Shown here in pieces: positions 13,064 to 21,247 of a DNA stretch of 22,774 nt. The notes under the pieces were generated by a model that saw only the letters and a list, made by a program, of their open reading frames with translations, did no database searches and had not been told where the DNA came from. Position 1 is the stretch's first letter. Every line of letters begins with the position of its first letter. The position numbers and the translations under genes are program-made. Source of the stretch: a virus; IMG/VR virus record IMGVR_UViG_3300010389_000153, positions 1-22,774 of that record; one strand, given 5' to 3'.

Positions 13064-16000
13064 TTAAGCAAGTGCAATAGCTCTTAGATTTCTAAATCTT
13101 GGAGGATAAACTTGATTAGTTGATGACATAACGATTTTTATTCTGTAAGTTTTAAAACTTGGGAGATTATCCACAGTAAACTTATATTCATTAAATGTGA
13201 TTTCATTCGATTCAAATCCCAAAGAGGAAGTTGGTGTAACATAACTATCTGGGTGCCCACTATTTTGGGAAGAATCTATGACCAGTCCAAGACTATTGAG
13301 ATTATCCCATCCCGGGAATGGAACAAAAATTGGGTCAGAACTCTCTCTAGTATCAATAGCATAGAAAACTCTAATATCGGCAAAAGTATTCACATATGCA
13401 TCAAGAATTACCTGAATAGATGTTGCCGATGTTTTGAGAACATTTTCTTTTGATATGTATTGGAAAGAATTTGGATCTTCGGTTAGAGTATTTACTCTAG
13501 CGTCATTCACATAATCTGCAATGGGATTATTAATCCTATTAGATGTAAGAATTATATTTGATCTTTGAAGATCAATTATGGGACTTACTTTAGAGCTAGA
13601 TGTGCTCATCAAAACTCTCATATTGAATGACTTATTATCTGGTAGTGAATTTAGATATGATAATTCGTTAACCGAAGAAGCAATAAGTCTAGGGCTATCC
13701 AGATAATTTGTTTCACCTAAAGTTATAGTTTCAAAACCTTGATCGACATATGGAATTTCATTGCCATCGATACTCTTTCCGGAAACTGTTCTAATTTGAC
13801 CACTAATTGAGGTTCCTCTTACGGTCACATTTTGAACCATTGGAGTAATAATTTCATAAGGAATATTTTGAGATGCTCTTATGTTCCTTCCTCCAGATGT
13901 CTTAGAATTATTGACATAAAGTTTGGGGAAACTTGTTCCATCAGTCCTATCAATTCCATATGTTCCTGAAGTGTCTATCTTAATATTATAAGAATCAAAG
14001 TAGTTATTTGAATTTTCTAAAGTTACTTCATTTAAATTGTGAATTGTATTAATTCTCCGTAGAGAAATTCCACCTAATTCGTACTTATAAATCGGTGTTC
14101 CTGTTGGATAATTTCTAGGAGTTCCAGAAACTGCTCTTATAATATTTCCACCAATTTGTCCAGTTGAAGTTGAAGAATATGCTATTACTTCGTTTCCAAT
14201 TAATACATAACCAAAGTTTGTTGTTCCAATTCCAATATTTTCAAAGGTTCCAAAATCAGCAACGTTCTCTACAGATATTGGTCCTGTAGAATCTGATGTA
14301 TATGGTGAAGTTAGTTTTGTTGGAATAATATCTGATTCAACACCTTCGATAGCAACAATATTATCCTCAAAATACATACCATGATTCTTGTGATTCACTT
14401 TAATGTGAAGTCCATCACTAACTACAGAGATGTTCGATATATTAACGCCTCCACCAACAGTGGAGTTAAGGGTTGTTGTTATTCCGAGGTTATTGACAAA
14501 TATCACTGTGTTTCCAATTCCAGTTACAAAATCTCCCTGGATATTATCGAGTACTAATTCATTAGTACTAGCAATAGAAACTATAGAGAATCTGGCATTA
14601 GTTCCAGTTGAGAATGTGCCAAGAGAATTAATTCCAACAACGTCTCCCACTTTATATCCGTTGCCACCACTTGATATTGTTGCTGCTATTGCAACTCCCT
14701 CAGATATAGTTACATTAGCTAGGGCACCAGTTCCATTTCCAGTAATTGTTTGTAGTGATACGTTGGAATAAGTGTATGATCCTCCCATATCGATAGATGG
14801 GGTGTATCCTATACCTGCATTAATAATTGATAAAGTTGGTCCTGCTTCGCCTGCCCCCTCAACATAATTTCCTGTAACATTTGAACCTTCTTGTAAAATA
14901 GTATTGCCAAGTTTTAAATCTGTATCTACTAGTGGTGAATCTAATTTTATTCTTACTTTTCTGGAACTTAATTCCAGTGGATTTGGCATTAAGAAAGGAA
15001 CTTGACCATTTCCACTGTTTAATGGTGGGTTATAATATTCCAGAGTTCCACTATCAATAAAATCTGCTCTATGAAGAACAAACTTCAGATCTTCCCACTG
15101 ACTTGCATTCCATGTTGCTCCATTTTGAGACTTAAATAGAGATCCCAGATATGGTTGATTTGAAATATATTCTTGGGTAATAAGATCATTTTCGCCAACT
15201 CTGGAAATATATACTGAATATTTTGTTGAATTTGATATTAAAACAACAGCATATTCTTTCCCACCCTCAAGATAAACTGGGGCTTTAAATGTAAATGATG
15301 TTGCAACGGAACCATCTCCAGAAGTATTAATTTGAGAAGGATCAAGAACTATTTCAGAAAATGGAAGAACTCTTTGAGTTGGAATACCAAGTTCAACTGT
15401 TCTTATCTGCAATATGACTGGAATATTTGAATCATCTACTGTTCTAAAGAATACTTCACATCTTGTTAAGAAAACTCCTTCAGTATCTGAAACATAAAAA
15501 GTCTGCGCCAATGGATCTGGACCATTATATGCACGCACTGGTCCACGGAAAAATGGATTATTTGCAGACCCTAGTGGATTCGCTGCTAGGTTAGCTGCAG
15601 CTTGTGCTACAGTCTGTTGTCTACTATCATCGAACCTATTTTGTAACGAAGAACCAACAGTAGATCTAAGTAAAGGTGTTGCTCCCAAGTTTTGTCTAGC
15701 TGCTAATGCTACAACTTGGGATACTGACAATCCAGTTGCTGCACTGGCTCTTTGTACAGCTTGAAGACCAATTTCTGTTTGGCCTGTTGCATTTAAAGAT
15801 ATGTTTGCAGAACCGATAAATTGTCTAAGATCTGGATCTGTTCTTCTTGGTGGTGGAGTAGATGTTCTTCTAGGTGGAGGGGGAAGTTGTCTGGTAACTC
15901 TTTCTTGTTGAGTTATAGTTTCTGAAGTAATTCTCGCATTTCTTACCGAAATTATTTCTTCTTGAATTGTCTCTAGAGTTCCTTGGGAAGAAAATATTTC

Positions 16001-19000
16001 TTCCGCTACAGTTTCTGTTATTCCAAGTTCATTTACTGGAGAACCAATTAGTCTTAAAGTTTTTGAACCAGATTCAAACTTCGGAAATTCCAAAATGTTT
16101 GGATTTGGTATAAAGAAACTTCCCATTATATTGGAAGAAAGATCGGAAATTAATCTATTATTGGATACTGTTGCCTGCGCCCCGCTGGTTTGTCCAACCA
16201 ATATCATATTAGTTCTAATCCATCCACCAAATTCCCCATTTGCCTGGTTGGATAATGAATATAAATCAACATTTAATATTGATGAAGTTGATGAATAAGC
16301 ACCTTGAATAGTGCTATTGTCATATGGATTAAATGGATATGTTAATGTTGGAGCATAATATGGACCCTCCATATGATTTGGTTGAGATACTCTAAATCTA
16401 ATATTTGGCAATAATTCTGCACGAGTTTCTCCCCCTAAATCTAGACCAGTCAATCTAATTGATCCAACAACAGTTTCTCCAACTTGGAAAGTTCCAGAAA
16501 TCATAGAAATTTCTATGAGCTTCGGAGTGCAGAATGTAGTTACATCTCTTCCATCAAAGAATGCGGATAGTTGTGTTAGTGGTTTTAGATTTTTACCTGA
16601 GAATGTTATATTTCTAGATCTCATAAATGGAATGAGATCACGACTAACAACTCTATCGCCAATTGATTTATTATCAAATTGCTCAACTACTACTGTTCTT
16701 GTACCTGTTCTAGTTTGTGTACCAGTTGTACTTCCAGTCCAAACCGTTTGCCAAGAACCCCACAAAGTTGGCGAAAATCCTGATTGTGGGTCTAAATTTA
16801 TTGTTGATGACAATCTAGATATTGTTTCTGAAAAGTCACCTTCTTGTCTAATAATTCGCGAGCTTATTCTTGCATTGTCTATCCAAGTATCTGAAGAAGG
16901 AGTCAGTTCCAGAGTTCCCTCCCAAAAATCAATAAGGAATGGAGTTACACTTTCAACTCTAGTACCAAAGGATTGCCTAAACCATTCAGTTTCTGAATAA
17001 TCAAGAGTAACTATATCTTCATTTCTTCTAATATTAATGCCAGTTGGTCTTACTACTGAGGGATCTTCTCCCAAAGTTATAGATGAATATGGCTGTAAAT
17101 CAATAGAAGTTGTATAGTGCTCAGGTCTCAATTCTCCATTATTTAAGTCAATGCTATTTTTTGGGGTAACTTTTTCTTCTTGAGAAATTGTGGTTGTAAA
17201 ATTATCTACAAAAAATCCAGATTTAAATCTATTAAGTCCCTCAGAATCTGATATGAAGAGATTTGAAGTATCGGTTTCTAACAGCGATAATGTTGTATAA
17301 TATTCTAAATTTTTAATTCGGTCTTCAAGTTTCTTGATATCTTTCATTTGATATCTCTTATACTGAAGAAAATCAAAACTTATATCATTCACATTATAAA
17401 GATATGCAGGAATAAATGCAGTAGCAATCTCAATCGCATCATCTACTACTACAGGTCTTTCTGGTTTTTCTGATGGTGTTCCATATTTTACTTGGAAACT
17501 TCCATCTTTTGCTAAGAAGACTCTATCAATTCTTGGAAGATAGAAAGAAAAACTGGTTAATATAGTTTCGTCTGAAGCAAGAATATTAGTAGCACTATTT
17601 CCAGAAGCACTAAAGTCTCTTCCATAAAACTCAAGAGGAGATCTAGAACCTTCAGATGCTGAATATGTGCTAACTTTGGGTCGAATATCAATAATATCAG
17701 TGTTTCTTACACTGTTTATAGACTGAATATCTTTTGAATAGTCAAAAGTATTGTAAGAGTTTGCTGTTGTAATATCACCATCATCATTTGATTCATAGTA
17801 TCCGTTTGAAAAATATACTTTTACTTTATGAATAGGAGGTTGGCTATTCGATTTTCTGACTATGATACCATAATCATAAAATGAACCATTTTGACCATTA
17901 TTTGAGGTAAAATTGTCGATGATATTAAAACTATTACTTTGTATTGTTGAAACTACTGATTGAATATTTGACTCTTCGAAAATAAGTGTTTCTCCTTCTA
18001 TCAATCTAATATTGTTTTTTGGGATATATGATATTTGAACATCATTTATTCTTTCTGCAACAACAGCTACAGCACCAGAACTTTGTCCAATAAACGTTTC
18101 TCCAATTATAAGATCAGTTGTTTTACTCTCAGGTCCACTTATTGTCGATAGAATTACTGTAGGTGCTAATGGTTCAATATCTGATTTGGATGCTTCATAG
18201 ATACCAAGAACTTCAATAATATCGGAATTATTTAAAGAAATAATTTCATCTTGAACCCTAGTGCCATATGGATAGTTTCCATATGAAAGACCATCATTTA
18301 AAGTTGTTGATCCAATTCCAGAAGATGATACAGAAGACTTATCAATAACTATAGAATTAACTCTATTTTTTAATTTTACCTTTGCCTTTGGTTTTGCCTT
18401 TCTTAAAGTAGCAACTAGAGTCGCATTATTATCATTTGATCCCAAATTATAAATTTGTAGTTCTCTAGAACCACTTGTAAGAGCAAATTTATCAGAAGTT
18501 AAAACTTCAGTTTGTCCATCAGATCTAATAAGAGTATATCTTTCTTCGTCAAATGGTAAGAATGATTCATTTGTATCTGCAGTTATGATTGAAGATAACT
18601 GATTATTAATAATGTTAACTGTGTAAGTTTTTCTTATAATTAAAGATGCATCTGTTAAGTCTACATTAGATATATTAGATTTTGGAAGAACAGTATATAA
18701 TGTATTATCTTCAGAGTCTTCCAATGTTGTAGTAAGAACTCTAAAATCACTTACTTCAGTTAAAGATATGGGAAGTTTTCCGTCACAAATATTACTTACA
18801 GTAGAAACTCCGACAATATTAATGTGCGTTGATCCAACAGATACTACCCTACCAAAGAAAGGATCCGGTAAAGTTGTGGTAGTATATGAAACTAAATTAC
18901 CTTTATTAACTATGGATCCTGGGAATATTGGATTTGGGGATACAACCCTACTTGCAAATACGGGATCGCTATAATTTACAGAATCTCCAGAAACAGTTTG

Positions 19001-21241
19001 CGACACATTTGAAAATGTTACGGCAGTTCCTGCACTAACAGTCAGAGATGAAGTAGATGCTGTACCAATCAGCACAAAAGTATTTCCAACAGAAACAATT
19101 GGAGCATCGACAATCTCGGAAGTTGAACCTATTGTTATCCTCGACTGTGAAGAATCTGCTGCACCAACAACAGATAATGGTATTGAAGATAAGTAAATTA
19201 CAGTTGCTCCAATACTAACAGTTGATGCTACAGATACTCCAGATGATGCATAAGAGAGAGAAGTTCCCCCAACAGTTGATCCAGCACCTATCTCAATAAA
19301 TGTAGCACCAATAGAAACAATATTTGCATTCGTAATAACACTACCAATGCTTATAGAACTACCGACAGAAACATCAGAAACACTGTCAACATACAATACA
19401 GTGGCACCAACTCCAACAGTTTGTGAGAGATTTGATGCTAAGAAAAATTCATTCTCATAGTATGAAGATTCTGTAATAGTTGCCAGACCAACAAAAGTAC
19501 CAGTTGATTGGAGTATATCTGCACTAAATGTATTAGCAGAACCAACAATTCCATAAACTGATTTTATATCAGAAATTCCGTAGTTTGTAATAGCTACAGC
19601 AACTCTACCATCTTCAATTCCGTCAAAGTAGAAAGACTCATTGAGGATGAAATCTCCAGACTTTTGATAAACTGTTAGTGCAGTTCCTGCAGAAACTGAC
19701 TCCTTAAGGAATGCTGTTGCTCCACTATTTTTACCTTTAATGAAAACTGGAGCGTTTAATGTTACTGGTTCATTAAGTGAAATTTCAGTTGTGGTTTGAA
19801 TATCATAAAGAGATATATTCCATCTATTTAAATTTGGAACTTCGGAATCATAAGATCCCGATTCCAATCTCATATCATATACCCTTGCCACTCCAATTTC
19901 TTTTCCTGGAGAAATTGTTTGGGATAATCCTATTTTTCTTTCTGCATTTCTGAGAGATCCAACTCTGGAGTCTCTCAAACTCACAGTATATGTATTACCA
20001 ATTCCAATTGTAGGTGAACCAAATAGTCTATTTAAAACAAAAGTCGATCCAGTATTATATTCGATTGATTGGTCAAGTAATGTTTTTGTTGTTCTTGTTT
20101 TAGGAAAATCTATAAATGTAGAAGACTTAGTTTCTATTTCATATCCTCTTACCATTGCCTTACCGGCACCTATTTCATAAATTCCAACAGCATCACTTGG
20201 AACAGAACCATTATAAGTTAGTTGACCTGGATTGAAAATTCCTTGGTTTCCAATTCCATCATTTAATGATTCTTTTGCTGAAATTGTAAATGGAGAAATG
20301 TAGTAATCTCCAGATTCTTGATAAGTTCTTCTTGCAAACTCATCAGCAATAAGAGAATACTCTGTGGTTTCTATAGGAGTTCTTAGTTCCCCATCTCTAA
20401 TAGTACCTAATTCAACAAAGTTTGAATCATTTAAATCGTCTATATTTTTTTTAAATAGAGAAACAGATATTCTTAATCTATCTGCTCCTGGCGCGGCGTA
20501 ATTGTTAAAACCTTGAGAATTATCATTTAAACTTTCATCAATATCCGAATTAATAATCTCTTCATTGACGAAGAAACCAACTCTATAATTTGGCCTATTA
20601 CTATATTGATCAAGAATTAATATTTCATTTTCTACATTTACAAACTGACCTCTAATAAAATAGACTCCATTTGAAATTCCAAAAGAAGAACCTACGGCAT
20701 TTGACCCATTAGCTATAGTTGATGCAAATGGTTCTCCGAGTGGGATAGAAGTATTACCCAATAATCCTGACAATATAGTAATGTCTGCAAGTAAATTTTC
20801 ACCATCTAAAAATTGAGATGTTGAATTATTTTGACTGCTAGACGACAAATAACTTATATAAAGTGTAGTAGATCCCCTCTCTGAATCAGTAGATAATAAA
20901 ACATTATCTACTACAGCAGTAACACCAGATGTAGATCCTGTTATTCTTGTTCCAACTAGTTGTCCAACATATGCATCAATTGGAATACCTAGAAATGTAT
21001 TATTTAATATGACAGCATTGTAATTTGGAATATATGTTGTATTACCAGGAATTACCTTAGCCCCTTCCTTAAAGAAGTGTTGTCCAAACTTTTCTACCTG
21101 ATTTTGCAGTATAGTTTGGAGAGTAGTTAATTCTCTTGCTTGTACAGGATATCCTGGTTTGAATAAAACTCTATAAAAGTTGTTATTTGCATCAAAGTCA
21201 TCAAAATATGGAGAAACATTGAGGTTAGTTTGCTGTGGCAT
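13064..21241 (-). CDS. Giant DUF4815-type virion structural protein (2725 aa)
   Basis: This is the largest gene, over a third of the window. The N-terminus, PYFDDFDANNNFYRVLFKPG (residues 11-30) then YPVQARELTTLQTILQNQVE, and the helical MKDIKKLEDRIKNLEYY (from 1299) leading to a TTLSLLE/LNRFKSGFFVDNF segment, are typical of the DUF4815 family in marine T4-like phages. Between lie long beta-rich, Ser/Thr/Gly-rich parts, including a repeat block at about 608-755. After a helical stretch and a Pro/Arg-rich linker (PPPPRRTSTPPPRRTDP, 1787-1803) comes an Ala/Gln-rich segment, then GPDPLAQTFYV (from 1907) and a beta domain with TRCEVFFRTVDD and EYAVVLIS. The family is a virion, probably baseplate or tail-fibre-network, component. 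It stands where T4 has genes 9-12 and wac. The frame is unbroken. The ATG is at 21239-21241, 6 bases after the gp8 stop. Confidence 0.93.
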   Translation of the reverse strand: MPQQTNLNVSPYFDDFDANNNFYRVLFKPGYPVQARELTTLQTILQNQVEKFGQHFFKEGAKVIPGNTTYIPNYNAVILNNTFLGIPIDAYVGQLVGTRITGSTSGVTAVVDNVLLSTDSERGSTTLYISYLSSSSQNNSTSQFLDGENLLADITILSGLLGNTSIPLGEPFASTIANGSNAVGSSFGISNGVYFIRGQFVNVENEILILDQYSNRPNYRVGFFVNEEIINSDIDESLNDNSQGFNNYAAPGADRLRISVSLFKKNIDDLNDSNFVELGTIRDGELRTPIETTEYSLIADEFARRTYQESGDYYISPFTISAKESLNDGIGNQGIFNPGQLTYNGSVPSDAVGIYEIGAGKAMVRGYEIETKSSTFIDFPKTRTTKTLLDQSIEYNTGSTFVLNRLFGSPTIGIGNTYTVSLRDSRVGSLRNAERKIGLSQTISPGKEIGVARVYDMRLESGSYDSEVPNLNRWNISLYDIQTTTEISLNEPVTLNAPVFIKGKNSGATAFLKESVSAGTALTVYQKSGDFILNESFYFDGIEDGRVAVAITNYGISDIKSVYGIVGSANTFSADILQSTGTFVGLATITESSYYENEFFLASNLSQTVGVGATVLYVDSVSDVSVGSSISIGSVITNANIVSIGATFIEIGAGSTVGGTSLSYASSGVSVASTVSIGATVIYLSSIPLSVVGAADSSQSRITIGSTSEIVDAPIVSVGNTFVLIGTASTSSLTVSAGTAVTFSNVSQTVSGDSVNYSDPVFASRVVSPNPIFPGSIVNKGNLVSYTTTTLPDPFFGRVVSVGSTHINIVGVSTVSNICDGKLPISLTEVSDFRVLTTTLEDSEDNTLYTVLPKSNISNVDLTDASLIIRKTYTVNIINNQLSSIITADTNESFLPFDEERYTLIRSDGQTEVLTSDKFALTSGSRELQIYNLGSNDNNATLVATLRKAKPKAKVKLKNRVNSIVIDKSSVSSSGIGSTTLNDGLSYGNYPYGTRVQDEIISLNNSDIIEVLGIYEASKSDIEPLAPTVILSTISGPESKTTDLIIGETFIGQSSGAVAVVAERINDVQISYIPKNNIRLIEGETLIFEESNIQSVVSTIQSNSFNIIDNFTSNNGQNGSFYDYGIIVRKSNSQPPIHKVKVYFSNGYYESNDDGDITTANSYNTFDYSKDIQSINSVRNTDIIDIRPKVSTYSASEGSRSPLEFYGRDFSASGNSATNILASDETILTSFSFYLPRIDRVFLAKDGSFQVKYGTPSEKPERPVVVDDAIEIATAFIPAYLYNVNDISFDFLQYKRYQMKDIKKLEDRIKNLEYYTTLSLLETDTSNLFISDSEGLNRFKSGFFVDNFTTTISQEEKVTPKNSIDLNNGELRPEHYTTSIDLQPYSSITLGEDPSVVRPTGINIRRNEDIVTLDYSETEWFRQSFGTRVESVTPFLIDFWEGTLELTPSSDTWIDNARISSRIIRQEGDFSETISRLSSTINLDPQSGFSPTLWGSWQTVWTGSTTGTQTRTGTRTVVVEQFDNKSIGDRVVSRDLIPFMRSRNITFSGKNLKPLTQLSAFFDGRDVTTFCTPKLIEISMISGTFQVGETVVGSIRLTGLDLGGETRAELLPNIRFRVSQPNHMEGPYYAPTLTYPFNPYDNSTIQGAYSSTSSILNVDLYSLSNQANGEFGGWIRTNMILVGQTSGAQATVSNNRLISDLSSNIMGSFFIPNPNILEFPKFESGSKTLRLIGSPVNELGITETVAEEIFSSQGTLETIQEEIISVRNARITSETITQQERVTRQLPPPPRRTSTPPPRRTDPDLRQFIGSANISLNATGQTEIGLQAVQRASAATGLSVSQVVALAARQNLGATPLLRSTVGSSLQNRFDDSRQQTVAQAAANLAANPLGSANNPFFRGPVRAYNGPDPLAQTFYVSDTEGVFLTRCEVFFRTVDDSNIPVILQIRTVELGIPTQRVLPFSEIVLDPSQINTSGDGSVATSFTFKAPVYLEGGKEYAVVLISNSTKYSVYISRVGENDLITQEYISNQPYLGSLFKSQNGATWNASQWEDLKFVLHRADFIDSGTLEYYNPPLNSGNGQVPFLMPNPLELSSRKVRIKLDSPLVDTDLKLGNTILQEGSNVTGNYVEGAGEAGPTLSIINAGIGYTPSIDMGGSYTYSNVSLQTITGNGTGALANVTISEGVAIAATISSGGNGYKVGDVVGINSLGTFSTGTNARFSIVSIASTNELVLDNIQGDFVTGIGNTVIFVNNLGITTTLNSTVGGGVNISNISVVSDGLHIKVNHKNHGMYFEDNIVAIEGVESDIIPTKLTSPYTSDSTGPISVENVADFGTFENIGIGTTNFGYVLIGNEVIAYSSTSTGQIGGNIIRAVSGTPRNYPTGTPIYKYELGGISLRRINTIHNLNEVTLENSNNYFDSYNIKIDTSGTYGIDRTDGTSFPKLYVNNSKTSGGRNIRASQNIPYEIITPMVQNVTVRGTSISGQIRTVSGKSIDGNEIPYVDQGFETITLGETNYLDSPRLIASSVNELSYLNSLPDNKSFNMRVLMSTSSSKVSPIIDLQRSNIILTSNRINNPIADYVNDARVNTLTEDPNSFQYISKENVLKTSATSIQVILDAYVNTFADIRVFYAIDTRESSDPIFVPFPGWDNLNSLGLVIDSSQNSGHPDSYVTPTSSLGFESNEITFNEYKFTVDNLPSFKTYRIKIVMSSTNQVYPPRFRNLRAIALA
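18977..19420 (-). repeat. SxGxTxIxIG repeat block in the giant virion protein
   Basis: Residues about 608-755 of the 2725-aa protein contain diverged copies of one short pattern: VGVGATVLYVDSV, VSIGATFIEIGAGST, VSIGATVIYLSSI, VSVGNTFVLIGTAST, with intervening copies such as VGSSISIGSV and SRITIGSTSEIV. The strand-turn-strand alternation fits a repetitive beta fold. Boundaries are approximate. Confidence 0.7.
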
Positions 21242-21247
21242 AATTCT

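Noticed and set aside
16515-17000. 161-codon open frame on the plus strand
   Set aside because: It lies entirely inside the 2725-aa minus-strand gene, has no recognisable motif or ribosome site, and every supported gene in the window is on the other strand. It is a shadow frame, as is 14430-14771.
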